DNA of 64,000 bases from JACRCT01 sp049841135 (GCA_049841135.1 JASGHK010000006.1:620001-684000); one strand, 5' to 3'; positions 17,974 through 27,348 are shown, numbered from the stretch's first letter. The notes: generated by a model from the letters alone, not told the origin. Numbers and translations: made by a program.

Positions 17974-19607
17974 GGCGCCTGGGCGTGCAGACCGGTCCGC
18001 TGCGGGCGCTGCTGGTGGCGTTCTTGCGGATGGACCTGCGCAACCAGGCCTACGGCGCGGCCACGGGGGTCAAGACCAGCGAGCTGCTGCCGCCGGTGTA
18101 CTGGGTCGTCGGCCAGTTCCTGGCCACCTCGATGCTGCTGGGGCTGGCGCTCTTCGCGCGGGTCGACGCCGCGTTCTTCGCCTTCGCCCACCTCTCCTGC
18201 ACGGCGCTGCTCTTGTTCTCGGCGATGGTGGTCGAGTTCCACGAAGTGGCCTTCGACCCGGCCGACGCCGAGGTGCTCGGTCACCGGCCGGTCTCGGCGG
18301 CGACCTACTCCCTGGCGCGGCTGGTCAACCTGCTCGCCTACGTCGGGTTGATGACCTGCGCGACCAGCCTCTTCCCCGCCATCCTCGGCTGCGCGCTGCG
18401 CGACGGCTCCGCGGCGTTCGCGCCCGCCTTCGTGCTCGCCTCGGCGCTGACCGCGCTCTGCACCGCGGCGCTGGTGGTACTGCTCTACACGGTGCTGGGC
18501 GCCGGGCGGTTCCTGGACGAGGCCCGGACGCTCCTCTCCTGGGTGCAGATAGGCGCCATCCTCGTCGTCTTCTACGCCGCACAGCTCATGCTCCGGGACG
18601 CGGACGGCGGAGTGGAGCACTACGCCGCCCGGCCTCCGGAGTGGCTCGCCAACCTGCCGACCATGCCTCTGGCGCGCGCCGTCGCTGCAGTCGTGGATGG
18701 GAGGTGGAGCGCGGCCGGCGGGACCTTCGCTCTGGCGGCGCTCGTGACGGTGGCGCTGTCGGCGGCCGCGGCGCATCGCCTGGCCGCGGCGTGGGCCGGC
18801 GTGCACGCCGGCACGGCGCCCGACGCCGAGAGCGAGGAGCGGCTCGCGACGGGCGGCGAGCTCGGCGCGCGAGGCCGCTGGACGCGCCTCACCCGGAGCC
18901 GCCAGGAGGCGGCGAGCCTGTGGCTGACGTGGACGATGCTCCGCAGGGACAGCGAGCTGAAGCTGCGCTCCTGGCCCGCGCTCTCCATGGCGCTCGCGGC
19001 CCTGGTGCTGGGCGCCCTCACCGGCCAGCTGGCGAACCCGATGATCGGCGGGGGCACGACGACGGTGCTCACCTTCGCGGTGCCGGTGCTGCTCGCGGGT
19101 GCGGTGCCCAGCCTCTTCCAGAACGCGATGTTCTCGCGCGACGCCGAGGCCGGCAGGCTGCTGGCCCTCGCGCCTCTTCCGAGCGGGGCCGACCTGGCCA
19201 GAGGGGTCCGCAAGGCGCTGCTGTGGGCGTTGATGGCCCCGGCGACGCTGGTCGCGTTCGCGGCCTTCGCTGTCGTGTGGCGGGACCCGCTCGACGCCTT
19301 GGTTCACTCGGTCGTCACCTGGCTGATGATTGAGCACGCCGCGCGGCTGGCGCAGGTGATGGTGCTCGAGGGGCTGCCCTTCTCGCGGACCATCACCCGT
19401 GGAGCGACGCTGGGGTCGGTCGCCGCCGTCTCGGCGCTGGCCTCGGCGGCGGCCTCCGGCATCGCGGCCCTGCAGTACCTCCTGGCCGGGAACCTGCTGG
19501 GCCCGGCAGTGCTCGCGCTGGCGCTCTCGCTGCTGCTCGTTCCGGCATCGCGCTGGGCCGACCGCGCCTCCGAGCGGATGCTGCGCCAAGGAGCCCGCCT
19601 TGGCTGA
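17967..19607 (+). CDS. Large ABC-2-type permease, two-half architecture
   Basis: 546 aa from TTG 17967, translationally coupled to the ATPase (7-base overlap). There are about 12 hydrophobic helices in two groups separated by a soluble Arg-rich linker (about 280-320, AESEERLATGGELGARGRW). Each half begins with an amphipathic block and six helices, suggesting an internal duplication or fused homodimer. The last helices are at LGSVAAVSALASAAASGIAA and LLGPAVLALALSLLLVPASR. A GTG at 17985 is an alternative start. Confidence 0.85.
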   Translation: MLRRLGVQTGPLRALLVAFLRMDLRNQAYGAATGVKTSELLPPVYWVVGQFLATSMLLGLALFARVDAAFFAFAHLSCTALLLFSAMVVEFHEVAFDPADAEVLGHRPVSAATYSLARLVNLLAYVGLMTCATSLFPAILGCALRDGSAAFAPAFVLASALTALCTAALVVLLYTVLGAGRFLDEARTLLSWVQIGAILVVFYAAQLMLRDADGGVEHYAARPPEWLANLPTMPLARAVAAVVDGRWSAAGGTFALAALVTVALSAAAAHRLAAAWAGVHAGTAPDAESEERLATGGELGARGRWTRLTRSRQEAASLWLTWTMLRRDSELKLRSWPALSMALAALVLGALTGQLANPMIGGGTTTVLTFAVPVLLAGAVPSLFQNAMFSRDAEAGRLLALAPLPSGADLARGVRKALLWALMAPATLVAFAAFAVVWRDPLDALVHSVVTWLMIEHAARLAQVMVLEGLPFSRTITRGATLGSVAAVSALASAAASGIAALQYLLAGNLLGPAVLALALSLLLVPASRWADRASERMLRQGARLG

Positions 19608-20196
19608 CACGCCCCTCCACCGTTGGCTGCGGACTCCGCGGGGCCTCCTCGAGCTGCTGGCCATCACCTTTGCCGTGGCCGCGCTGCTCGCGGGGGTGGC
19701 GGCCTGGCAGCGCCCGTTCTTCGAGCGCTACGTGCGCGAGAAGTACCCGCCCCCGTCGGCGACGACCGAGGCCCTGGCCAAGAGGATCGAGGCCGGGCAG
19801 GTGAGCGAGTCCGAGGCGCGCGGGCTGCCGGCCACGACGTGGGCCGCGCTGTACCAGCTTTGGGTCCAGGCTGCCTCGCCCGAGCAGGCCTACCCGAGCC
19901 TCCCGCGGGTGATGGCCGAGCAGGCCCCGTCGGCGACGAGCACGCTGGCCGAGCGGACCCTGGTCGCCGGCACGCTCGCGCAGCAGGAACTCGCCGTCCG
20001 GTTCATCCGCGCTTCGCGCTCCGCGGCCCTGCTGCCCGCGGTCACGCTGGGGCTCGAGGTGGCGAAGAGGAGGGGCTCGGAGTCGCTCGTTCCGAAGCTC
20101 GAGGCGGCGAAGCTGGAACTTCAGCCGGTGCGGTCCGAGCCTCGGCCGGGTTTGCAGCCGAGCACGGGAGTGGATGGCGGCGCAGCGCCGCCTTGA
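19600..20196 (+). CDS. Single-pass membrane protein in ABC operon
   Basis: 198 aa from TTG 19600, which overlaps the permease stop by 8 bases. One TM helix (about 17-36, LELLAITFAVAALLAGVAAW), then an extracytoplasmic helical domain with no recognised motif. The strict overlap with the permease indicates co-translation and a role as an accessory to the exporter. Function unknown. Confidence 0.75.
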   Translation: MADTPLHRWLRTPRGLLELLAITFAVAALLAGVAAWQRPFFERYVREKYPPPSATTEALAKRIEAGQVSESEARGLPATTWAALYQLWVQAASPEQAYPSLPRVMAEQAPSATSTLAERTLVAGTLAQQELAVRFIRASRSAALLPAVTLGLEVAKRRGSESLVPKLEAAKLELQPVRSEPRPGLQPSTGVDGGAAPP

Positions 20197-20263
20197 CCGG
20201 CTGCGGCCGGGTCGAGCATGCTCTCGACGTTGGCTCCATGCAGGAACGGAGGGGATTGACACC

Positions 20264-20602
20264 ATGAAATGCAGCTCCTGTGGCGCCGAGAATCCGGACG
20301 GTTCGGAGTACTGCGCTCATTGCCTGGGGGATCCTCGCGGCGCAGCCGCGCCCCGGCCTCCGGGCTGGTCGACGCCGCCGGCTTCCGCCGAGCCTTCGTC
20401 GAGACACGACTTCGCCGAACCCTCCGCCAGCATTCCCCACTCGCCACGCCAGGAGCAGTCCATGGACGATCAGGACGAAGGACCGAGTGGTGGTGGCAGC
20501 GGCATTCCCGGTTGGGTCTGGTTCGTCCTCGTCTACGGGGTGGGGAACGTCATCCTGTACTCGACGACCGGCATCCTGCTGATCCCCATCCCGCGTAGGT
20601 GA
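20264..20602 (+). CDS. Zinc-ribbon protein with C-terminal TM helix
   Basis: 112 aa. The N-terminal zinc ribbon has two CxxC pairs (CSSCGAENPDGSEYCAHC, residues 3-20), then a Pro/Ser-rich flexible linker, a Gly-rich stretch and one TM helix (about 83-104, WVWFVLVYGVGNVILYSTTG). The short N-terminal ribbon with a membrane anchor is common in bacterial regulators and scaffold proteins. It lies two bases before the next gene. An analogous zinc-ribbon/TM protein occurs at 55262-55813, but the sequences are different outside the ribbon. Confidence 0.8.
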   Translation: MKCSSCGAENPDGSEYCAHCLGDPRGAAAPRPPGWSTPPASAEPSSRHDFAEPSASIPHSPRQEQSMDDQDEGPSGGGSGIPGWVWFVLVYGVGNVILYSTTGILLIPIPRR

Positions 20603-20604
20603 CC

Positions 20605-21411
20605 ATGGGCTGGCTCGGACGGTTCGAGCCCCCAGACCGAGCGGTTCGGGGCGCCAGCAGCCTGGGAACGGTGTCCTCGGCACTCTTCGACGATGCCCGC
20701 TGGAGCGTGGCCGCGGTGGCCGCAGGCGTGTTGCCGCTGCTGGCCGCCGTCCCGTTCCACACCTGCGCCCACCAGCACGTCTCTTCGCTCCTGCTGTTCA
20801 TGCTGATGATCGGAGCGATTCACGCCGGCAAGTTCGCGCGGGGCGTCGCCGCCATCGGAGTCGCCTTCCTGGCTCACAGCCTGGTGGCGATCGCGCTGGC
20901 CCGGCTGTCTCCGGCCTCGGTGTGCACGCTGTTCCCGGGCGGTCCGGAGTACTGGACGGAGACGCACACCTGGCTCGTGACCGGGAAGGATCCGGAGTAC
21001 GAGCTCGCGGCCTGGCTGCCGGCCCACCTGCAGCTCACCGGCGCGGTCGTCCTGCTCGGTTACGTCTCGATGGGGCTCATCCCACTGATGCAGGGCTTCC
21101 ACGAAGTGGACCTGATGAACTTCTACGTCGGGCGCCTGCTCTCGGTGAGCGCCGACGCCCCCACTTCGCTCGCCCTCGGCTGGCATCCCTGGTCGGTCGC
21201 CCGAGGGCTGGGCTTCTGCCTGCTGGTGTTCTGCGTCGCATGGGTGTCCCATCGGCGCTTCACCGGCCGCGACGTCGGGTCCTGGCGCTTCCTCGCCCTT
21301 CGCGGCGGCCTGGGCCTGGGGCTGCTCGTCGCCGACGCGCTGATGAAGTACGGGCTGCTCGAGGTCGTGCGCGTGGCGCTGGCCGCCGGGCTCGTCACGG
21401 AGAGTGCATGA
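20605..21411 (+). CDS. Polytopic membrane protein, unknown family
   Basis: 268 aa with about six predicted TM helices (WSVAAVAAGVLPLLAAVPF, LLLFMLMIGAIHAGKFARG, LTGAVVLLGYVSMGLIPLMQ, GLGFCLLVFCVAWVSHRRF and others). Two His/Cys in a loop (FHTCAHQH, about residues 51-58) could bind metal. The loop WYETHTW-like segment (YWTETHTWLVTGKDPEYEL) carries several acidic residues. The stop overlaps the next ATG (ATGA). Position inside the exporter operon suggests a coupled membrane function; I do not recognise the family. Confidence 0.75.
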   Translation: MGWLGRFEPPDRAVRGASSLGTVSSALFDDARWSVAAVAAGVLPLLAAVPFHTCAHQHVSSLLLFMLMIGAIHAGKFARGVAAIGVAFLAHSLVAIALARLSPASVCTLFPGGPEYWTETHTWLVTGKDPEYELAAWLPAHLQLTGAVVLLGYVSMGLIPLMQGFHEVDLMNFYVGRLLSVSADAPTSLALGWHPWSVARGLGFCLLVFCVAWVSHRRFTGRDVGSWRFLALRGGLGLGLLVADALMKYGLLEVVRVALAAGLVTESA

Positions 21412-21602
21412 AGAAGAGAGATGCCGTCCGCACGCTGGCGATGATGATCGGCACCAGCGTCTGTTACGTCGGCCTGCGTGCGGCGGGCTTCGAGTCGCAC
21501 TGGGGGCGGTTGATCGTCGCCGTCCTCCTGGGCATCGGCATCGGCTGGGCGAGCGAGTCGCTGTACAGCGCGAACCGGAAGCCGCCCGCGCCGAGGTCGT
21601 GA
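21408..21602 (+). CDS. Small two-helix membrane protein
   Basis: 64 aa, overlapping both neighbours (ATGA with the preceding gene, GTGA-type overlap with the next). Two hydrophobic segments (TLAMMIGTSVCYVGLRAAGF; LIVAVLLGIGIGWASESLY) suggest a hairpin membrane protein. No known family. Retention of overlapping starts on both sides supports it as a real gene. Confidence 0.65.
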   Translation: MKKRDAVRTLAMMIGTSVCYVGLRAAGFESHWGRLIVAVLLGIGIGWASESLYSANRKPPAPRS

Positions 21603-22687
21603 AGGTGCGCGCGGCGCTCCTGCTCGTCGTAATGACCGTCGCGCTGGCCCGTCTCCCGCTGCTGGGCGCACGGCTCGCGGGCCACGACGAGGCGCTCTTC
21701 CAGGAGCCGCTGCAGCCCCCCGGGCTCGTGCGGCATGCCCCCACCTCCTGGCCACTGGTCGCGGTCGGCGCGGCCCTGTTGCTCCTGATGCTGCTGCCGG
21801 TGCTGCGCCGGCTCTTGCGTCCCAGCCCTCCCGCGACATTGCCACCAGGGCCGCGCGCGCCCTTTCCGGCCTACGGATGGGCGGGGCTGGCGCTGGCGCT
21901 GATCAGCTGGGCGGTGGCCTGGGGAGCCGTGCCGAGCCTCTTGGCAGGGCTGCGCCCGTACACCTTCGCGCCGCTATGGACCGGCTACGTGCTGGTGGTG
22001 CTGGCCTGGACGAAGCGGCGCGCCGGTCGCAACCTGCTGGACGAGCCGCGCCGGCTGTGGGGCCTGACCGCCGTCAGCGCCGTGTTCTGGTGGTTCTTCG
22101 AGTACCTCAACCGGTTCGTCGAGAGCTGGTCCTACTCTCAGATCGATCTCGACGGCCCGCTGGCCGTGCTGCTCTTCGGAGTCCTCCCGTTCGCCACGGT
22201 GCTGCCGGCGGTGGCCGCGACGAGCGACCTGCTGCGCACCGTGCCGAGGATTGATGCGGCGTTCGGGAAGCTCGCTCCCGTCCAGATGCGTCTGCCGCGG
22301 GTTTTGGGGGCGCTCGTCGCCGCCGGCGGCTTGCTGGGGCTGACAGGCTTGAGCCTGGCGCCCAACGTGCTCTTCCCCTTGGTCTGGCTGGCGCCGTTGC
22401 TGGTGCTCACCGGCGCGCAGGCGGCGCTGGGGATGCCCCACATCTTTTCCCGCCTGGGCCGCGGCGACGGCCGGCGCCTCGTGACCTGGGCCCTCGCGGC
22501 GCTGATCTGCGGTGTGTTCTGGGAGGGCTGGAACTGGCTGAGCCTCGCCAGGTGGACCTACGCGGTGCCCTTCGTCGACCAGCCGAGGCTCTTCGAGATG
22601 CCGCTGCTCGGCTACGCCGGCTATCTGCCGTTCGGCTGGGAGTGCGAGGCCGTCGCGGAGTTGATCGCGCCGGAACGGCGGACGTAG
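21599..22687 (+). CDS. Polytopic membrane protein, unknown family
   Basis: 362 aa from GTG 21599. About nine hydrophobic helices, with conserved-looking aromatic patches (VFWWFFEYLNRFVESWSYSQ; CGVFWEGWNWLSLARWTY) that repeat an FW.xxE.xN pattern in two halves, pointing to an internal duplication. It is the last gene of the ABC-linked operon and ends four bases from the convergent EndoV-like gene. I do not recognise an activity. Confidence 0.75.
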   Translation: MKVRAALLLVVMTVALARLPLLGARLAGHDEALFQEPLQPPGLVRHAPTSWPLVAVGAALLLLMLLPVLRRLLRPSPPATLPPGPRAPFPAYGWAGLALALISWAVAWGAVPSLLAGLRPYTFAPLWTGYVLVVLAWTKRRAGRNLLDEPRRLWGLTAVSAVFWWFFEYLNRFVESWSYSQIDLDGPLAVLLFGVLPFATVLPAVAATSDLLRTVPRIDAAFGKLAPVQMRLPRVLGALVAAGGLLGLTGLSLAPNVLFPLVWLAPLLVLTGAQAALGMPHIFSRLGRGDGRRLVTWALAALICGVFWEGWNWLSLARWTYAVPFVDQPRLFEMPLLGYAGYLPFGWECEAVAELIAPERRT

Positions 22688-22691
22688 CGAG

Positions 22692-23813
22692 CTACCAGGG
22701 ACGCCAGGTCTTGCGCCCGACCACCTGCCGGGCGAGCTCGATGTTCGGCAGCGGTCCTCCGGCGAGGTAGGTGTCGATGTGGCCGATGAGGCGGCGCACC
22801 TCGGCCTCGGTCATCCACGGGTTGGACAGGTTCTGGAAGACGTCCAGCTCAGTCATCCCCAGCCGGCGGCCCTCCTCGATGGCCACCGCGTAGCCTTCGA
22901 CCTCGGTCGGGCGGTCCACGTATTCGAAGCGATCGTCCCAGAGGTCGAAGCCCTCGGCGAGCTGGCGCAGGTGAGTCACCTCGTGCAGCAGGTCGAGGTA
23001 GAGGTCGAGCGCCGCGCCCTTCTGGTAGTACGACTCGGAGAGCACGATGCACGGCGTCTCGACGTCCACGAAGGCGTAGCCGCGCTGCCCGCGGATCTGG
23101 ACGACGGCCTGCTTGATGAGCTGCTGGCAGATCTTCGGATCCGACGAGATGCGCTTCAGCGCCGGGCTCTTGGCGACGTTGGGCAAGAGCTCCAGATAGC
23201 GGTGATTGCCCGCCGGGAGGCTGCGGTCGACCCGGGCGTAGCTCGGCAGCCGGCGGGTCGCTCGGACCGTGGGACGCGGAGGACTGCGGCGGAAGCGGCG
23301 AGGGGACTCCAGGCCTTGCGCGAGCGCGGATGCGCGGGCCACCGCCCACGGGATCCTGCCCTGGCCGTGCATCGCCCGCACGAGCTTGCCGACCACGGGA
23401 GGAGGGAAGCCGACCGAGGTGACGAAGAGCGGGTTCGGGCTGCGCCCGCGCGTGACCTCGAGGCCTTCCGGCTTGCCGTCTGGACACGGTTGCTTGGCGA
23501 TGCCCATCACCGAGATCGACTCGCCCAGGGCCTTGAAGAGGTGCGCCCCCAGGCCCGGCTTCTGCGTCCCGTCGGTCCAGACGTAGCCACCGATGACGAT
23601 GACCTGGATGTCCGACTCGGTCGCGTCGAGAGCGGCGCGCAGCAGCGCGAGCTCGCGCTCGAACGGCCGGCCGGGGGGCGATGGCAGGAGCGCGCGGACC
23701 CGAACTGCGCGCTCCTCCAGGCTGGCCGAGGAGTCGAAGGAACGAAGCACGACACAGGCGGCGGTGGCGCTGCCGGTCGGGGGGACGTGGAGGTCGAGGA
23801 CGGCGATGGGCAC
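22692..23813 (-). CDS. Endonuclease V-like domain fused to a HEXXH metallopeptidase-like domain
   Basis: 373 aa in one uninterrupted frame. Residues 1-165 follow the endonuclease V pattern: the first-strand Asp (AVLDLHV, D7), the RExxL block (FERELALL), the GLGAHLFKALG helix, the Lys motif MGIAK and the signature LEVTRGRSPNPLFVTSVGF. The usual VDG aspartate is replaced (VIVIGGYV), so cleavage of deoxyinosine DNA is doubtful. After a basic linker, residues about 215-373 carry HEVTHLRQ, a zincin HEXXH, with a downstream Glu (TEVEGYAVAIEEG) as the likely third ligand, and end NIELARQVVGRKTWRPW. The two-domain combination is unknown to me. It stands alone, convergent with the membrane operon. Confidence 0.75.
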   Translation of the reverse strand: MPIAVLDLHVPPTGSATAACVVLRSFDSSASLEERAVRVRALLPSPPGRPFERELALLRAALDATESDIQVIVIGGYVWTDGTQKPGLGAHLFKALGESISVMGIAKQPCPDGKPEGLEVTRGRSPNPLFVTSVGFPPPVVGKLVRAMHGQGRIPWAVARASALAQGLESPRRFRRSPPRPTVRATRRLPSYARVDRSLPAGNHRYLELLPNVAKSPALKRISSDPKICQQLIKQAVVQIRGQRGYAFVDVETPCIVLSESYYQKGAALDLYLDLLHEVTHLRQLAEGFDLWDDRFEYVDRPTEVEGYAVAIEEGRRLGMTELDVFQNLSNPWMTEAEVRRLIGHIDTYLAGGPLPNIELARQVVGRKTWRPW

Positions 23814-23945
23814 GGACGAAGACTAACGCGGGAGATCGGCCGACGCCCACCGTTGCGAGGAGGCAGCTTCTGAGCTGCTGCAGCGCGCCTGCAGCTCAAC
23901 GCCGCAGCCGTGCACCCGCGAAGCGGAAGGGCAAAGCCTCCTAGA

Positions 23946-24930
23946 ATGCGGCCGATGCCCTGGCTCAACCGCCTGCTCCTCGACCGCTTCCTGCTCGCCA
24001 TCGTCGGCGCGGCGGTGCTGGCCTCGCTGTGGCCGGCGACCGGCGTCTTCGTCGACGTCCTGCGCTGGGCCACCGTCGGCGCCATCGCGCTGCTGTTCTT
24101 CCTCTATGGGGCGCGCCTGAGCCCGAAGGAGACGCTGGCGGGGCTCAGGCACTGGCGGCTGCACCTGATCATCCTGGGCTTCACCTACGGGGTCTTCCCG
24201 CTGCTGGGCCTGGGGGTGGTCGCGCTCGCCGGCCGGGTCCTGGGGCCGGGGCTCTCCGCCGGCGTGCTCTTCCTGGCGCTGGTCCCCTCCACGGTGCAGT
24301 CCTCCATCGCCTTCACCTCCATCGCGAAGGGCAACGTCGCGGGCGCGGTGGTCAGCGCCTCGGCCTCGAACATCCTGGGGGTCTTCCTCACCCCGCTGTT
24401 GTGCTGGCTCCTGATGAGCGGCACCGGCCGCGTCGCCTTCACGGCCGGGACGGTGGTGGAGATCGTCCTCCAGCTCTTCGTGCCGTTCGTGCTCGGCCAG
24501 CTGTCGCGGCGCTGGACCGCCGGGTTCGTCGCCGCCCACCCGGAAGCTCAAGTTCGTCGACCGCGGGTCGATCGTCCTGGTGGTCTACGCCGCCTTCTCG
24601 GCGGGCATGCGCCAGAACATGTGGTCGCAGATCTCCTGGGACGCCTTGCTGGTGCTGGCCGTGGTCTGCCTCGCGATCCTGGCCTTCATGCTCGGCCTGA
24701 CCTGGTTCGTGGCGCGGCGGCTGGGCTTCGACCGCCCCGACACCATCGCCATCCAGTTCTGTGGCACCAAGAAGTCGCTCGCCAGTGGGCTGCCGATGGC
24801 CGGGGTCCTGTTCGCGGGGCAGCCGCTCGGGCTGCTGATGCTGCCGCTGATGGTCTTCCACCAGGCGCAGCTGATGACCTGCGCGAGCCTGGCCTCCCGC
24901 TACGCGCGGCACGGCGAGCCGCCACCCTGA
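23946..24930 (+). CDS. Bile acid:sodium symporter family transporter (one-base frameshift)
   Basis: About 327 aa when one base is removed at 24543-24549 (GAAGCTC; GAGCTC restores HPELKFVDRGS). Ten-helix SBF/YfeH-type transporter. Family hallmarks are SSIAFTSIAKGNVAGAVVSA (the substrate-cavity helix with S/T residues), the FVDRGSIVLVVYAAFS helix, and FCGTKKSLASGLPMAGVLF near the C-terminus, typical of the YfeH branch. Starts at 23946 or 23955 are both possible. It is single, between two minus-strand genes. Transported substrate unknown; organic anion/Na+ symport is the family activity. Confidence 0.85.
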
Positions 24931-24966
24931 GACAGCGGGGTCACTCCGCCGCAGAGGGGCGAAAGG

Positions 24967-25530
24967 TCACTCGAGCCAGCTCACCTGCCACTCGCACCAA
25001 GGCGCACCGTCGAGCACGCACTGGGTATGGCGGGTCGTGACGCCCTTGGCCTTGGCGTGGTGGAGCAACCCTTCGAACGCCCCCTCGATCTCCGGACCGT
25101 GGTGCGGGGGGATGTCCTTGTAGTCGAGGAGCCTGACGACGACGCCCGCGGGACCCGTCCGCTCGGCGGTGAGCCGCCCGGTGTCGTGGTAGCGCCGCCA
25201 GAGCTTGGAGGCCTGCTGGAGGATGAAGGCAGGCGAGGCGAACGGCAGCAGCGCCTTGTAGACGCCGTTGAGGTTGGCGTCCTGGTTCTTGAAGGACGCC
25301 TCTCGCAGGAACGCCAGGTCTCCTTTGCCAAGGACCTTGTCGGCGGCGAGGAGCAGCTGCATGACGGCGCCGTAGTCCACGAAGCCGGCCGCAGGGATGG
25401 GCGCGCCATACAGCGTCGCCAGGCCACCGGGGGGCAGCTGGGCCTTGATCTGCTCCAGCTGCGCCGCCGTCGAGCGCTCGGCCACGAGCCGCAGATAGTT
25501 GTTCGCGGTGATGCCCTTGGTCATTCCCAT
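24967..25530 (-). CDS. V4R-like / TIGR02265-type myxobacterial protein
   Basis: 187 aa (185 from the second ATG at 25524). The C-terminal third has the layout of V4R/HNOB-like small-molecule domains: a W.RYHDTGRL segment, a Gly-helix (EIEGAFEGLLHHAKAKGVT), then a Cys pair in CVLDGAPWCEWQVSW at the extreme C-terminus. Myxobacterial genomes carry many single-domain proteins of this type (DUF2378/TIGR02265). It is convergent with the symporter gene, 36 bases apart. Ligand and partner unknown; family call is by pattern only. Confidence 0.65.
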   Translation of the reverse strand: MGMTKGITANNYLRLVAERSTAAQLEQIKAQLPPGGLATLYGAPIPAAGFVDYGAVMQLLLAADKVLGKGDLAFLREASFKNQDANLNGVYKALLPFASPAFILQQASKLWRRYHDTGRLTAERTGPAGVVVRLLDYKDIPPHHGPEIEGAFEGLLHHAKAKGVTTRHTQCVLDGAPWCEWQVSWLE

Positions 25531-25625
25531 GGGAGGCCGAGCATGGCAACTGCGCCCTGGCCTGTCGAGCTTGACTTGGCGCTGCGCTCTTGGCACCACT
25601 GGCTCGTGCCTCGCGTGAACGCCCC

Positions 25626-27056
25626 ATGAAAGAGCCCCGTCGGTTGCAGCTCACCGTCCTGGCGGTCTCGGCCGGCATGCTGGCAGCGGGCGTCACCGTC
25701 CATCTCCTGGCCCGTCTCGAGGCTCGTGGCGAGCGCCGCGACGCTGCGCAAAGCCTGGCGGGCGCGCTGGTCCGACAGGCCGCGGCCGCCCGCGAGGCCG
25801 GAGCGGATCCGGCGGCCCTCGTCCAGGCCGCAGTCGATCCCGGCGGCGAGGTGGCCCGGGTCACGCTCCGCGACGCCGCGGGCGTCGTCCTGGGGGACGC
25901 GAAGTACCCGGGAACACCTCGGAGCGGTGGCGAGCACAGGCTCGTCGCAGCCACCACTGGCGGACTCACGCTCGAGCTCGAGCTCGCCGACCCGCCGGTG
26001 CGGTGGCTGGGCCCGCACGGCCTGTCGCTCGCGGTGCTCGGGCTCCTGCTCGCGGCGCTCGGATTCGCCACCTGGCGCTGGTTCCAGGCCCGCGCGCGCC
26101 GGGTCGAGGCCAGCGCCGCGGCCATCGTCGAGGGTGACCTCGCCCGTCCACTGGGGGAAGGGCGAGCGCTGCTCGCGGCGCGATTCGACCAACTGCGAGT
26201 CGTCCTCCAGACGGTGGTGGTGGACCGGCGGACCAGCGCCCGCACGCTCAGCGACCAGGCCGGCGTGCTGCGGAACGCGGCCTTGAAGCAGGCCGCGCTG
26301 GCGTCCGAGCAGTCCTCGGCGCTCGTCGAGGCCGCGCTCACCATCGGGGAGATTGCCGCGACGTCCAAGCAGGCCAGCGCGGAGGCCGACCGGGTCCTGG
26401 CGACGATGGGACGCTCGGAGGAGGTCGGCCAGGTGGGGAAGAAGGCCGTCGACGACACCTTGGCGGCGATGGTCAGCCTGGTGACGCAGGTCGAGCTCAT
26501 CGGCCAGGCCGTGGGGCTCGTGGTCGAGCGGACCACGGAGATCGGGCACATCGCGGTCACGGTGCAGGACCTGGCGGACCAGTCGGGGATGCTGGCGCTC
26601 AACGCGGGCATCGAAGCCTCGCGCGCAGGCGTAGCCGGGGCCGGGTTTGCCGTGGTGGCGCAGGAGATGCGAACGCTGTCCACCCAGTCGAAGGCCGGAG
26701 CCACGCGCATCCGCGGGCTGCTCGCCGAGCTCCACACGGCCATCCGCCAGGCGGTGGTGGCCTCGGGGGAGGGGCTGCAGCGCGCCGCCGCGGTGCGGGC
26801 CGTGTCCCAGACCGCCAGGACCTCCATCGATTCCCTGGCGGCGGTCATCGCCGAGACGTCGTCGTCGGCCCAGAAGATCGCCTCGCAGAGCGGAGCACAG
26901 ACGGCGACCGAGGAGCAGGTCGCGAGCGGCCTCAACGAGCTGTCGACGGCCATGAAGCAGCTCCTGGAGCTGTCCGCCACCATCGAGTCGGTCTCGTCCG
27001 GGCTCACCGCCCTCGCCGAAGGCGTCGCGGTGCGGACGGAGAAGTTCAGGGTGTAG
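25626..27056 (+). CDS. Methyl-accepting chemotaxis-type receptor
   Basis: 476 aa. An N-terminal TM helix (about 8-28), a small periplasmic domain (about 30-125) and a second TM (about 128-150) precede a cytoplasmic four-helix bundle. The conserved hairpin tip is clear: ADQSGMLALNAGIEASRAG followed by AGFAVVAQEMRTLSTQSKAG. Two candidate methylation regions flank it, Ala/Gln/Glu-rich helices such as KQAALASEQSSALVEAALT. No kinase gene is adjacent; the che operon at 60518-63994 is in the same window but too far away to assume pairing. Confidence 0.9.
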   Translation: MKEPRRLQLTVLAVSAGMLAAGVTVHLLARLEARGERRDAAQSLAGALVRQAAAAREAGADPAALVQAAVDPGGEVARVTLRDAAGVVLGDAKYPGTPRSGGEHRLVAATTGGLTLELELADPPVRWLGPHGLSLAVLGLLLAALGFATWRWFQARARRVEASAAAIVEGDLARPLGEGRALLAARFDQLRVVLQTVVVDRRTSARTLSDQAGVLRNAALKQAALASEQSSALVEAALTIGEIAATSKQASAEADRVLATMGRSEEVGQVGKKAVDDTLAAMVSLVTQVELIGQAVGLVVERTTEIGHIAVTVQDLADQSGMLALNAGIEASRAGVAGAGFAVVAQEMRTLSTQSKAGATRIRGLLAELHTAIRQAVVASGEGLQRAAAVRAVSQTARTSIDSLAAVIAETSSSAQKIASQSGAQTATEEQVASGLNELSTAMKQLLELSATIESVSSGLTALAEGVAVRTEKFRV

Positions 27057-27348
27057 CTGAAGGCCTGGGGCCCTGGCCCTCGCTTCGCCTGGCGGGCGGG
27101 GCCGGGAGTGGTGGGCCGGTCCAGCGTGTTCCGATGGGCGAAGGGCCAGCACTGGCGTGAGGGCGGCGCGGACCCGTGTCCCCGCGGCCGCGCGCCGCGC
27201 GTCTGCCTGGCCACACTCGCTCGAGTTGCCTGCAAGCGAGCAGCGGCTCACTCGATGCATCCGGCGGCTCTCGCTCGGTCACTTCGAGCGCACGCCGTTC
27301 CCTCCCAACGCCCTCTTTCCCCTTCGCCTTCGAGAGCTGCCATCCGCC

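Noticed and set aside
16845..19667. 940-codon minus-strand frame opposite the ABC genes, and similar long antisense frames at 5191-7689 and 1328-3346
   Set aside because: All mirror well-supported genes and have the low-complexity composition of antisense frames in GC-rich DNA.
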